64,000 nt of DNA from Gentiana macrophylla (lineage: Eukaryota > Streptophyta > Magnoliopsida > Gentianales > Gentianaceae): assembly GCA_026214975.1 (NCBI GenBank), contig CM047806.1, positions 79,965,599 to 80,029,598 of the forward strand, read 5' to 3'. Within the stretch, counting starts at the first letter, position 1. Every line of letters begins with the position of its first letter. Below, piece by piece: positions 9,971 to 20,794 of the stretch. A program made the translations under genes and the position numbers. The notes beneath the pieces are model-generated. The model was not told where the DNA came from. It saw nothing but the letters and a program-made list of their open reading frames with translations, and made no database searches.

Positions 9971-11812
9971 TGTTAGAAATAAAATTTGAGTTTGGATGAT
10001 GATTCATCTTATTTGTTTATTTGGTTCATTACACCCTATTGATGAAGTGCTGAAACTATTTGTTATAGTGAAAAGCTAAAAGATGTCTAGAAATAATATG
10101 TATAGGATTTATTAGAGTCTGATCTATGTATAAGTTGAATCAGACAAGCACTGTAATAGTTAGAGAGTCATAAAACTGAAAACAGGAAATCATCTAGAAA
10201 ACTGAGATTACACATCAGAGAAACTGATAACTCACAACAAAACTGATATTTTTACTCAGAGTCAAAAATTGTATTTTACTCAGAACTAAATAAGGTAAGT
10301 TCGCTAAGGGACACAAACTCAGTTGGCTTATCTAGAAGCAGAAGGTTGAGGGAACAAACTCAGTAAATGAAGAACTGGGGGACACAAACTCAGTTATTGA
10401 AGAATGAAGAACCGAGGGTTCAAACTCAGTTTATGAAGACCAAAGCCGAGACTATAAGGTTAGAATTCAGGTAAAACTGGGATGACCTGAACAGACTTTA
10501 TGAATCTTGTATCAACATCTAAGATACATAAGGACAATGATATCTTAGGTGATTTTAAATTTTATGGTGTACTCTGATTAAGTCAATATAAATCAGATGG
10601 AAAATAGAGAACTAAGTTTTGAAGAAGAGTAAAAACTCAGTTAACGTCTAAACTAAAAACTGACTCACTCAGTTTTTAGAAGCTTAAAACTGACCATTCA
10701 TAAACAACTCAGTTTTACAGCTAAGAGACATCCAAAAAGCTAAAAGAGAATTCGAATGCTGTAAATCAAGCATTCTCATTGGATGAAGGACTGTCATGTC
10801 AGAACGGTCACTGACATCTGACGTACAACCGTTCATAGCTAAAGGATTCAAATTTCAAACAAGATGAACATTGGACCTCACACTATAAATAGAGGACTTG
10901 GCATCAAGGATCAAACACCGAATCAATTACAAGTTTGAAAGATTTTTGAGATCAAGTTATGTTCATCTGAATTGCTATCAATTTTGTGCTCAACAAGATC
11001 ATATCTAGATTTTTTCAAGTGTTCAAGCTACGAAGATTTAATCAAGATCCAACACTCTGAAAAACCACAAGCAAGAATCATTCACTCTATTCTCAACCCA
11101 ACTTTGATTTTATCAAAGGTTCAGACTGTGAAGCAATCCGGTCGACGATTTGCCAAGGATAATTGTATTTGCAGTCAGGGTAGACTGTGCTTGTGGTAGT
11201 ACCTGGAGAAGACGCTATACAACCCTCAAAGGACCAGTGTGTGTTCAAGAATTTGCAGAGCAGCAATTCAACCTGTTCTACAATTGTTTAGATAGTGAAG
11301 CCAGGATTAATCAAGGAATATATGTTTAGGACTTTTTGTAATCGGAAACCTCAAAGAGTTCTAGTGGAATCTTCCTCCGCATCATAGGGTAAGAGAGGAC
11401 TGACAGGATTACACCACCTGGAACCTCTATAATTCTTGCCTTACTTTACTTTACGCATTTACTTACTGTTATTTACATTTCAGTACTTGTGATTCTTATT
11501 TTTTAGTTATACTGAACAAATTGAATCACAGTTATATGCATACACAGTACACAAACTGACATTCACCAGAATTCAGTTTTGCATACAAGATTTTTCATAG
11601 ATACAACAAGATCAGTTTTAAAAAGGGTAAAACTTTATATCCGCTGCCGGTTGACTCAGTTCAAGCATAAGTCAGTTAGACTTATACTCAGCTCAGTCAG
11701 CTCAACTCCACACAAGTTTTAACTGAACTTAAGTTTTTTCCCATCTAGATTTTTAGGGACAAGTTTATTCACCCCCACTCTAAACTTGTGTCAGCCTTTT
11801 CAAGGACCAACA
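9971..11812 (+). repeat. Cop1 3' LTR (1842 bp)
   Basis: Begins TGTTAGAAATAAAATTTGAG and ends AAGGACCAACA. TATA box TATAAATAG at 10884-10892. The U3 is filled with variants of ACTCAGTT and ACTGAG (for example 10200-10700), an irregular short-period repeat. The inverted solo copy at 7138-8838 and the cut copy at 54340-55608 belong to the same family. The right flank at 11813 is the C-terminal coding region of Cop2; the target duplication cannot be tested because the left end is outside the window. Confidence 0.85.
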
Positions 11813-12507
11813 TCTTCTTTCTCAGGTGGAGGTTGGCGTTTCAGCTCCATATGTTCAACATCCTCCCTCAATCTGACATGGGAGACCGGCCGAACATTTA
11901 GATTGACACAGATAAGCTGAAATGCTGCCTTTAGGAGAGCCTTGGTAAAAACATCTGGTAAATTGAAAGTCGAAGAGACATTCCTGGTAATAAGCTGCTT
12001 CACAGCCACCTTCTCATTGACAAAATATGAAATCTAGAGCAAAATGCTTCAATCTGGAGTGAAGCGATGGATTTACGGAGGGGTACACTACACTGAGATT
12101 GTCACACAGGAGTTGTGGAGGTTTAGGTAATCGGACCCCCAAGTCTCGGAGTAAGTAGGTGATCCAGGTGAATTCAGCTGTGGCAGTTGCCATAGTTATG
12201 TACTCGGCTTTGGTGCTAGATCTTGAAATAGTGGGTTGTTTCTTTGAATACCAAGAGATGCAATTTGTCCCCAAGAACACACAAATTCCACCTGTGCTCC
12301 TACGAATGACCGGATAGCCGACCCTGTCAGCATCACTAAAAGCATACAGAGATGGGGGAGATTGAGCCAGCTAATTTAATCTGTAGTTTGGTGTTCCATT
12401 TACATAACCCAAAAGACATTTAATTTCCTTAAAATCCATCTTTGTGGGACTGGAGAAATGTTTACACACTCTATTTACTGCATGTGTGATATCCGGTCTA
12501 GTGAAAT
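11813..12507 (-). pseudogene. Cop2 copia RNase H and pol C-terminus
   Basis: Minus-strand 12014-12280 holds the RNase H core: ISWYSKKQPTISRSSTKAEY with the catalytic Glu in the AEY motif, and the LLCDNLSVV Asp motif. After a frame break, 11813-12009 has the closing VKQLITRNVSSTFNLPDVFTK block, the usual end of copia pol. The final residues run into the Cop1 LTR. Between 12281 and 12507 the frame is broken but similarity to the RT-RNase H link remains. Confidence 0.87.
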
Positions 12508-13206
12508 TTAGGTACTATAGGGCACCACCAAGCTTCTATATGTGTAGGGATCGACTGGGTCTGTATCATCTTCAATTGTCTGCACTATGAGTGCAAGAGG
12601 TGTGGATGTTGGTATACTATCCCACATTCTTGATCTAATCAAGACTGAATTAATGTACTTTGCTTGATTGAGAAAAATGCCATCTTTTGTTGGCTTAATT
12701 TCCATCCCTAGAAAGTAGTGAAGGTTACCCAGATCCTGGACAGCAATTTCCTTGCTTAGTGTGTTGATAAGAGAGTAGATGGACTGGTCTTGATTACCAA
12801 CGATTAGTATATCATCCACATAAATGAGTAGGACAAGAGTGGCATAAGACTGATGAAAAGTGAAGAGTGAAGGATCTGTCTTGCTGTATAGGAACCCCAA
12901 ATGAAGTAGGAAAAGGGATAACCTATCAAACCAAGTCCTTGGAGCTTGTTTAAGACCATATAAATATTTCTTAAGTGAACACACATGATCTAGAAATTTT
13001 TTATCAACAAAACCTGGGGGTTGTTTCATGAAAACAGTTTCCTTGAGTGCCCTATGTGGAAAAGCATTTTTGATGTCTAACTGTCTCATAGAGCACCCTT
13101 AGGACACTTCTACAGCTATTACTAACTTTATGGTTGTATATATAATAACTGGACTATAAGTATCTTCAAAGTCAACACCTGGCATTTGAGAATACCTCTG
13201 AGCCAC
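12508..13206 (-). pseudogene. Cop2 copia reverse transcriptase
   Basis: Minus-strand 12508-13089 encodes 193 residues with the copia RT signatures: QLDIKNAFPHRALKE, the QPPGF block, the LYGLKQAPRTWF block, active site YVDDILIVG, and LGNLHYFLGMEI. Upstream (13090-13206), interrupted by a stop, is the AQRYSQMPGVDFEDTYSP block. RT copies the element RNA. The end near 12508 is a frame break (PYTYRSLV...), after which the link to RNase H is degraded. The RT fingers lie on the far side of Ath2 at 32055-32410. Confidence 0.9.
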
Positions 13207-13576
13207 TGTTAAGGCCATATTTATATGATTATTAAGGGTGTATTTCATTATTATTTTCCCCACATTTGCATATTTATATGATTATTAAGGGTTTAAGTGC
13301 AATTATTTAGTAAGGATGATTTTAGTATGGTTATTTGCAAAATTGGTTATTTTAAGTGTTGAATTGATTGATTTATTATGATTTGGACTTTATTACATTT
13401 TTTTGCAATGTTTATTTATCCTTTAGGAGGCTTAATTTCGAGTGCTATAAGTGGATTAATGAAGCTCAAGTCGAATTATTCAAGATAGAGTTGGAATTGG
13501 CTCAAAGAAATTGGATAAAGATGAAGAAATCCGACCTCAAAGCAGTCCAGCCGAGCGTCTGCATCCCGTCCATTCC

Positions 13577-13712
13577 AGACGGGCGTCCACTGATCTTGGA
13601 CGAGCGTCCAGAATCGTATTTTACATACAGAGTCTTCAGACGTTGGCTAAACTAGCGTCCAGCTCCGTCCAGAAGTTTCTAGACGAGCGTCCGGATATTC
13701 AAACGGGCGTCC
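13577..13712 (+). promoter_or_regulatory. Palindrome cluster in Ath2 U3
   Basis: Four copies of a two-armed palindrome: AGACGGGCGTCC (13577-13588), GGACGAGCGTCC (13598-13609), AGACGAGCGTCC (13681-13692) and AAACGGGCGTCC (13701-13712), plus decayed copies near 13545 and 13653-13670. They lie 35-170 bp upstream of the TATA box. Confidence 0.6.
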
Positions 13713-14474
13713 AACCCAGTTACTGTAGCAGCCGACATCAAATTCCTATAAATAGAGCAGCAGCCCCAACCCTAATTCGATACCGTTTTACACAACATTG
13801 AGATCGCAATTTTCACCAAAAAGCTGCGCCCCAAAACCACTTTTACACAGAGATGAACTTCTCCAACCCAACAATCATCTCCAATATGATTGTTGGCTAG
13901 AAAACTGCTAAAGTGAGACGACGAAGAAGCTCATCATCAACACAACCAACTAGAGATTTTATGCCTATGTTTAGTGAGTAAAAGATTTAGTTTTTCATTA
14001 CTTTAATTTGGTTTGCATTGTTATGTTTTATTGGATTATGAATTTGATGAAACGATCTATTTATATTTGATGCTTGGATTAATATATGAAAATATATTGT
14101 TTAAGTTTGATTCGTTCAAAGTAATGCAATTAATTGTGTTTTAAGAGATTATGCATGATTAGTTGAGTAAGGGTTTGGAAACGATCTCGTGATTACGTTT
14201 TGATTGCTGTTTAGTTTACTTGAAAAAGATAAACGAAGCCTTAGAACTTGATTAAAGAAATTTAGTCAACTTCACGATAGATCACTACTAAAAACTATGT
14301 CTTTAGATCACCATCTATTTGGGGGCTGTTTGTTGATGGGTGGATTCGTTGCCTCGCTGTGTTTTCCTTTAATTGTTTGAATCAAATCGTTTAGATTAAG
14401 TTTAGTTTAAGTTCTAGTTTTATAAACCCTAATTTCTCTTTGTTTTCTGCACTTTCTCATTTATGTTCGTAGTT

Positions 14475-14553
14475 AGACGCTCGTCCGAAATATCGAACGA
14501 ACGTCCATTAGATTAAGATTTCAGACGCTCGTTCACTTTAGTGAACGCTCGTC
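14475..14553 (+). promoter_or_regulatory. Second palindrome cluster and hairpin, downstream part of the Ath2 LTR
   Basis: Contains AGACGCTCGTCC (14475-14486), GAACGAACGTCC (14495-14506), AGACGCTCGTTC (14523-14534) and GAACGCTCGTCC (about 14542-14553). The last two enclose the perfect inverted repeat GTTCACTTTAGTGAAC (14531-14546). The arrangement recurs at 54065-54095 in the Ath5 3' LTR and near 31735-31815. Confidence 0.55.
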
Positions 14554-14800
14554 CATCTTTCTGTTTCTATTTTCTAAGCTGTTTTCATTCCTGTTTTAGT
14601 TTTAATTCTTAGGTTTAGGTTTTAGTTTAGTTTCAACCTTGGTTTAGTTAATAATTGTGACATAATCGATATAGATTTATACTTGAATTCGATAAACATT
14701 CCATTCCCTTAGGACGACCCGATAACATCCTATACTACGATCCTTATACTTGGGGTGTTTCGGTTATAAATTGTAAAACTCGTTTTTACCGATAAGTTTT

Positions 14801-14818
14801 TGGCGCCGTTGCCGGGGA
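14801..14818 (+). promoter_or_regulatory. Ath2 primer-binding site (tRNA-Asp)
   Basis: TGGCGCCGTTGCCGGGGA is the exact complement of the 3' end of plant tRNA-Asp(GTC) including CCA, and stands six bases after the LTR. It primes minus-strand synthesis. Confidence 0.9.
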
Positions 14819-15381
14819 ATCGGTAACGGTTGTCGGATTCTTTTAGGTATAAAATATTATATCGATTCTAATTTTAATTTGTGGGTCTAAATTTTAGAAT
14901 TACGTTTATTTTTGTTTTCGTTTTACCTTGTTTTATTTGATATTATTTTCCTTCAATTATTTTCCTTAATTTTTGAAAGCTATATTAGTTTCTATAATTT
15001 TAGATTTGTTTTTCGTAATTTTAGATTAGCCTTTATTTATTTCCTTACGTTCTTTTTGGTTTCCTCAAATATTTTCATTTCGTTTTTAAGTTTTAAGCCT
15101 TAGTTTAGATTTTCGAAGTCTGGACGAGCGTTTAATAACCCGAACGCCCGTCCATTCTAATCCTGTTCTCTTAAAACGACCGTTCATTTATTTGAACGAG
15201 CGTTCATCTCTGAACGAACGTCCACTAACACTGCACGCCAGTTCAGTCTGTTCAATCATCACTTCTTTTCTATCTTCTCTTCTCTTCTCTTTTCTTTTCT
15301 CCCTCTAAACCACCAAACCTTTTCTAAACCCGTTCTAAACAACCCTAAGGTTGATTTCTTCCTTTTCCTTTCTTCTGGTTT
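14819..15381 (+). other. Ath2 leader between PBS and gag
   Basis: An AT- and T-rich non-coding leader. At 15122-15153 and 15178-15233 it holds further copies of the GGACGNNCGTCC type (GGACGAGCGTT, GAACGCCCGTCC, GAACGAGCGTTC, GAACGAACGTCC). A pyrimidine-rich stretch (15260-15330) precedes the gag start. Confidence 0.7.
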
Positions 15382-16456
15382 ATGCAAACGAGAAGTAAGA
15401 AGGGACTTCTAATCTTCGATCCCGAGCCTGAACGATCTATTTTTAGAAGGAGGCTTTTCCCTGATTTGGACATAATGGCAGATCAAGATCCAATTCCAAA
15501 TCCACCAATTCCAAATCCTGATCCCCAAGCTCAGTTAAATTTAATCCTTCAGCAGATGCAAGCTCTGCAGCAACAACAGAATCAACAAGCTGGCATAAAT
15601 CAACAACTTCAACAATTTAGACAAAACCAGCTTAATCAATTGAACCAGGACCCCTACACCCCATATCTAAATCAAGATTTTCTCGAGGGGCATAGACCTA
15701 TTCGTCCTCCTGACATGGGAGGAGTGAATTTCGATCTAAAGAACGGAGTAGTTGCTCTAGTTCAGAATAGCTCTTTCCATGGTCTCGCTCGGGGAAGATC
15801 CACACGACGTCTTATCCACATTCGTACAAATCGTGAAGCGAGGCCATTATCCTGGTGTTGATTCAGAGATCGTAAAGTTGAAGCTATTTCCTTTTGCTTT
15901 GAAGGGTGAAGCAAGTCGATGGTTTAAGTCGTTAGCACATCATTCCCTCCATACATGGAATGATGTCAAAAGAGCCTTCGCTCTCAAGTGGGTTTCACCA
16001 GGCAAGATTATGGAGATGAAACGGGAAATAGCTACTTTCGAGCAACTAGAGGATGAGACTGTTGGCAAAGCTTGGGAGAGATTAAATCTGTTGATGAGGA
16101 AGTGCCCCAATCACGGATATGACAGACATGAGTTGCTAGAACTGTTCTATAGAGGCGTCTCTCAGCCAAATAGAGACTATCTTGACTCCACAGCTCATGG
16201 ATCCTTCTTAGGGGGAGGCGATGAGACTGCCTATAGAGTGGCCGAAACCATCGCCAAGAACAATATGTGGTCGACCCCCAAGAAGACCAATGTCGTTAAG
16301 CCGAAGAAGTTTGGTAATCCCGATACCAAGTTGTTAGTTGCCCAAATGGAATTGATAAGCAAGCGGTGGCGGTCTTCAAACTTGACCTTACGATTTAAAT
16401 TATCCGGGAATGCGGTAGGGACGAGAGATGACGGAAGAAGTAAATCTAATGGATAA
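15382..16456 (+). pseudogene. Ath2 gag (capsid), frameshifted
   Basis: Gag forms the virus-like particle around element RNA. The start MQTRSKKG at 15382 is shared with Ath5. The first 130 codons (Gln/Asn/Pro-rich, LNLILQQMQALQQQQNQQ) are open; a frameshift near 15780 moves the reading to 15779-16456, which carries the capsid core: LKLFPFALKGEASRWF, KWVSPGKIMEMKREIATF, ELLELFYRGVSQPNRDYLD. Around 16365 the frame is lost where Ath5 reads LISKQLANLQTQ; the difference is loss of bases in CAGCTGG. No CCHC zinc knuckle is visible. Identity as Athila gag is firm. Confidence 0.86.
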
Positions 16457-17741
16457 TCAAAACCAACCCTTCCGAAACTTTAACGAGAATCGAGAACTAC
16501 TCGGGATTTCAACGACAAAACTTTAATCAAGCCAAGTTACCACCTGGCCCTTCAAATTCGAATTCTTTCAACTCAAACTATCAAAGGACGACTCTAACTC
16601 CCAAAGGCCTCAAGGTGGATGGAACCAAACTCAAAATCATACCACCTCATGTGTGTCCTCGACACAAATTTGATGAGCTGGTAGACATGGTGAAGACTCT
16701 GTCTACTAGTGTTAAAGCTATTGAGAGACAAGTTGGTCAGATGGCAGACCAGCAAGCAAGCGGCACCTCTTTGTAAACTTTCGAGTTATACCAAGAGAAA
16801 TCCGAAAAGTGATGTGAATGTTTGCCTTTGCCATTACACCTCAGTGGGAGTATGGACAAGAAGAGGAGTTGAATGAAGTAACGTTGAGAAGTGGTAAGAA
16901 GGCTGAATCCGGCAAGATGTCGGGAAACGAGTAGCCCCTCCTAACGTCATGAGTTCAGGAGGGGGAAATCAGAAACCACATGCCGAAGAAAGCAACGATG
17001 AGGAGCTTAGTGACAATTCTTCGGAGGACGAAAATAATTCTGATAATGAGGTAAGGAAGGAAAGTCAGAAAGCTGTATTCGACTAAGAAAAAGAAGAAAA
17101 GTTCTTGAGATGGAAGGATAAGGAGGATGAGGCGATAAAGAATCAGGCCACGAGGAATGATAAAGCCCTTCCTTATCCCCCAAAAGGAGGAAAGAAAGCC
17201 CTCACTAATGACAAGCGGTATGATGGAGTGAGGAGGATGCTTAGAGACACTCAAGTTAGTATGCCCTTAGCGAGGTATTAAGCCGAAATGCCTAAATGCT
17301 CTAAGTATCTAAAAGAATTCTGTGGGAGTAAGAGAAAGCTTGAGGGGATGGTGAAGAAGTGCTCTGTGAAGATTGCGCGATGGTTTCACAGAAAGTCGCA
17401 TTAAGCGAGGTGACCTGGCGGACCTTCAATCTCTGTGAGATCGAAGGCCATTTATTCGAAAATGTTTTATGCGACTCGGGGGCCTCTATTAATGTGATGC
17501 CATTAAGCGTATGAAAAAGCTCGGGTTAGATAAAAGGATGCGGAACGCCTATTTCTCTTGAGATGGTAGATAGATCTAGCGGTCTGCGGCCGGTTGTGTA
17601 GCTAATGTTCTCCTTCAAGTTGAACATTTAGTCTTCCCTACCGGCCGGGTTATTCTAGACTATCCACGATAAGGAGATGCCTCTAATTCTAGGCCGAACC
17701 TTTCTAGACACTTCTAACGCTCTCATCGACTTACGCAAGCG
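16457..17741 (+). pseudogene. Ath2 gag C-terminus and protease, broken
   Basis: 16457-17000 matches the Asn/Gln-rich gag C-terminus of Ath5 (46190-46690) in shifting frames. 17000-17330 is an acidic and Lys-rich linker. The aspartic protease, which cuts the Gag-Pol polyprotein, is recognisable at 17470-17502 by CDSGASINVMP (catalytic Asp in DSGA) and by the later LILGR block encoded near 17680. Between them small deletions disrupt the frame (compare the open version at 47105-47452). Confidence 0.8.
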
Positions 17742-18608
17742 ATGATTACTCTTAGAGTCGATGACACATCCGTTACCTTCACACGAGGGACACATCCTGA
17801 AAGAGCTGTGATTGATGAAATATCGTTTGTCGAAGCTATCTATGAGGACGAAAAAGATGCATGCTTTGAAGAAGCAATGAAGCTGACGGAGATAGGTGTT
17901 TTCAAAATTATTGAGAATCCGGCTGACTGCGGACCATCTTCTGATTCATTACAGCCCGTAGTCATTGACGAGTCATCTTCACTCGCTCACACTGAGCCTG
18001 TCAGTGAGTTAGAAGCATGGAGATGCCCAGCAACAAACGATGATTTCAAAGAACTGAGTCAGGAAGACTTCATCCCTGGTGAAGAAGAAGCTCTGACGGG
18101 TAGTTGGGACGAGGTAGACTTTTGGAGAGAAACTACTCATTGGGAGGTAGATGATTGGGAAGAGCTGGCAGAAGAGCTTAAAGATGAAGAGTTAAGACAA
18201 ATGATCGATCATAGGAAGAAGGAAGCAAGTGTTGACCGGAGGATTTCTATGGATGAGTTGATCCAGTACCTTTCTGGGGTTGAGCCTAGGGAAGATGAGT
18301 TATTCTTTAGTCAACCACTCCAAGCTCATAAAGAGAAAGGTGGCCCGTTAAAGTCTAGTATTGAGCAACCACCTATTGATTTAGAGCTCAAACCGCTTCC
18401 GAAACACCTTAAGTATATCTTTCTTAAGGATGGAGATAAATTGCCTTTGATCATTTCTTCGAAACTCGACCCTGAGCAAGAAGCACAGCTGATAGATGTG
18501 CTTAAAAAGAATATCCTCACGTTCGGATTGCAAGTGGGTGATATCCGAGGAATCAGCCCAGATGTATGCATGCATAAAATCCGAACGGAGGAGGAGCTAA
18601 AAGGTTAG
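17742..18608 (+). pseudogene. Ath2 protease-RT linker and RT N-terminus
   Basis: An open frame of 288 codons. Residues 1-190 are an acidic, Glu/Asp-rich linker usual between Athila protease and RT. The part LKPLPKHLKYIFLKDGDKLP, the LLxVLKKN region and GDIRGISPDVCMHKI are the conserved lead-in of gypsy RT. It closes at 18608 after EELKG, where the next base changes shift the frame; the conserved PQRRLNPHMQ-like part follows in another frame. The first ATG is not the natural start, since this is internal to a polyprotein. Confidence 0.82.
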
Positions 18609-18966
18609 ACAACCTCGAGAGGAGGCTAAATCCGCACATGCAGAGAGGTTGTCAAAAGGAAATCATCAAATGGCTTGATATGGGAATTATTTATGCCATA
18701 GCTGATAGCGAGTGGGTTAGCCCTACTCAAGTTGTGCCAAAGAAGGGCGGAATCACAGTTGAAAAGAATGAAAAAGGGGAGGAAGTTGCCTTACGACTCG
18801 TGACAGGCTATAGAGTCTGCATTGACTATCGTAGACTTAACGAGGTTCTTGCCAAGGACCACTTTCCCTACCCTTCATTGACCAAACTTATCGAAAGGCG
18901 AGTGGTCACAACTATTATCGCTTCCTCGATGGATACTACGGTTACTTCGGATAGCCATCGATCCCA
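18609..18966 (+). pseudogene. Ath2 RT N-terminal domain, cut by Ath3
   Basis: 18638-18970 reads KEIIKWLDMGIIYAIADSEW, VSPTQVVPKKGG, then YRVCIDYRRLNEV, the fingers and first palm motifs of gypsy RT. A frame change near 18900 spoils the FLDGYxGYxxI block containing the first catalytic Asp. Ath3 enters after IDPND (duplication ATGAC at 18967-18971), and RT resumes at 26508. Confidence 0.88.
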
Positions 18967-18971
18967 ATGAC

Positions 18972-20770
18972 TGATGACGGTCAAATTATACCCGTGAAAG
19001 TCATCAACGTTCACCTTAAATCGAGATTAATAATGTATATTTCATATTAAATCACTCGTTTATATTTATTATTTAATGTTAAGTGATTATTAATATAATA
19101 TTTGGTATTTAGTTGTTTTTATTATTTAAAGCCGATTTATTGTGCGATAATTATTGATTTTGCAGATCACAACAAATCGAGAGGATTAATGTCATTCAAT
19201 CAATTATCTCAAGATAAGGAAGGAAGAAAATCGGAGCATTAAGTGGAAGATTAATCGGATCAACATGCAAGCGTGCGATGGGGAACAAGCTAGGCTTAAG
19301 AAAGCGTGTTAAACATGCAAACTTAGGTTCGGTCGACCGAGCCTATAGCTTGGTCGACCGAGTGCAGCTCTTGGTTGACCGAGCCTTAGGTTTGGGTCGG
19401 TTTCCGGCTTATATCGTGCTTATCTTCTAGAACCACCCTAAGTCGGCAAAAACCTCTATATAAGCAAGCAGCTACGAGAATTGTAATACACACCTTAGAC
19501 ATACATACAATCCCTTCATTCTTTCTTAGCTTTGATACAATGTAGAATAATTTGAGGGTTTCCAGCAATTTAAGGGCTTCAATATGTAAGCCTTTATATT
19601 TTCTGTCTTCTTTATTTTCCGTAATTAATCCCCTCCAATTATGATTTATCATTTGAGTTGATTATTCATGGCTAGATGATGTAGATCTAGGCTATGACGT
19701 TAGGGAGGTGGCGATGCCTTGTCTATGAGGATCACACACTCTACGTCCTCTACTTAGTGTCTATGTATGAATTGGTATTGTTTAATTAATGCGTATCTAT
19801 GTTAGTTTATATGAATGCTTTCACAATTCTTGTTTAATCTGTTGTGTATGATGAAACGCCGAGAGAGATACGTTCGGGGATGTAACTGGGACGAAATTGA
19901 TTTGGGTGACCGAATGAGTTCACTCAGTCGACCGAGCCCACCTATTCGGTCGACCGAGCCCCCTGTTCATCCGTTAGATAGCCATGTCTTTATGGTTAGA
20001 TTAACTTAATAGAATTTATCATCTCAGTAGGTATGGCTACGGCTACGTTGCTCGTCTGTTTTAATTAGCGTATGATTAGGAAATACCAATATAGGGCTCC
20101 TAGGTTGGCTCATGAATGATCTTCCGGGACTTTCAGCGAGATCTAGGTAGGTTTTGTATTTGGGAATTGAGCTCACCTAGTTATACGTAGATCGTAGATT
20201 AACATGAAACCGCATGCATGTAATTGTTAATAGGGTAGAGGCGATGCGATCGTTTAGGAAATACGCTAACCACAGGAATGTTGCCTCAGAGCGAGGTGTA
20301 CGATTAATATCGGCATCCTTAGAGTCGTAAGCGTGTGAGTTATATGAGATGGAGGCACTAAAAGGCGAAGTCACGTAACAATATCACAGTGATTTAGTGA
20401 CTTACCGGTGCTAAGTCAAGTTAAAGAGGATGACTCCCGTAGCCAATCTAAGATAGATACAAATGGATTGACAGTTAATAAGTTCAGTTTATTATATAAA
20501 TTATCTAGGTCCAAACGATAAAGACTATAATTGGGGAGGTTAATTACGTTGTGTCGAGTCGTGTCTTTACTTTTCTTGTCTTATGTTGGTCGTAGACCGC
20601 CTCTATGTCCTTGACATGTTTAATTAATTGTTTGTATATAAGATGATCCACAATTGGTTCCATGTGGGATCGACCTTGATTCACTATATCTATACTACGA
20701 TGGGCCTAGTCCTCTTGCTAGTACTGGTTTATGGTGGTCGAGTATATTATAACCTGATTGACCCCGATCA
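18972..20770 (+). repeat. Ath3 5' LTR
   Basis: TATA box TATATAA at 19457-19463. Palindromes at 19328-19343, 19350-19362 and 19371-19385 in U3, and 19923-19938 and 19945-19960 downstream. Several are changed relative to the 3' LTR (loss of C in TTCGG, CTCGG to CTCAG), so the 3' copy is closer to the consensus. Confidence 0.93.
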
Positions 20771-20776
20771 AGTTTT

Positions 20777-20794
20777 TGGCGCCGTTGCCGGGGA
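20777..20794 (+). promoter_or_regulatory. Ath3 primer-binding site (tRNA-Asp)
   Basis: Exact 18-base match TGGCGCCGTTGCCGGGGA, six bases after the LTR end. Confidence 0.92.

Larger units (their letters stand above)
5384..11812 (+). mobile_element. Cop1: 3' part of a Ty1/copia element with post-pol ORF
   Basis: Contains the end of a copia retrotransposon resembling the SIRE/Maximus group by architecture: a long extra ORF after pol (5591-9691), an AT-rich 3' UTR, a PPT (9958-9970) and a 3' LTR (9971-11812). Its pol lies left of Ath1, outside the window. Two later insertions split it: Ath1 just before the extra ORF and an LTR at 7138-8838 within it. Its right end abuts the 3' end of the Cop2 pol (11813), so Cop1 itself is an insertion into Cop2. 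The stretch 5384-5590 is a non-coding, pyrimidine-rich leader. Confidence 0.72.
11813..13206 (-). mobile_element. Cop2: copia pol remnant, right-hand part of pol
   Basis: A minus-strand Ty1/copia element covering RT and RNase H. It is bounded on the left by the Cop1 LTR and on the right by the GCCAC duplication (13202-13206) of Ath2; the upstream part of the same pol resumes at 32055. It carries stops and frameshifts and is the oldest host layer visible in the left half of the window. Confidence 0.85.
13207..14794 (+). repeat. Ath2 5' LTR
   Basis: TGTTAAGGCCATATTTATATG to ...TTTTTACCGATA; the 3' LTR ends ACCGAACA, so the last bases here are changed. TATA box TATAAATAG at 13747-13755, with the GGACGNNCGTCC cluster upstream. 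The CDS-like frames inside (13368-13801) are not genes; they simply cross the U3 palindromes. Confidence 0.9.

Noticed and set aside
13577..13712. CRISPR-like short repeats
   Set aside because: Spacing is irregular, units are 12 bp palindromes, and the context is a plant LTR promoter.
13368..13801. Frames in the Ath2 LTR (also 30632-31057)
   Set aside because: They lie in U3 across palindromes and the TATA box and are not kept between LTR copies.
14801..14818. Possible tRNA-Asp gene fragment
   Set aside because: Only the 18-base complement of the tRNA 3' end is present, in PBS position in four elements; no cloverleaf.
19386..19652. 88-codon minus-strand frame repeated at 25125-25391
   Set aside because: Duplicated only because both LTRs of Ath3 contain it; it crosses the TATA region and has no recognised domain.
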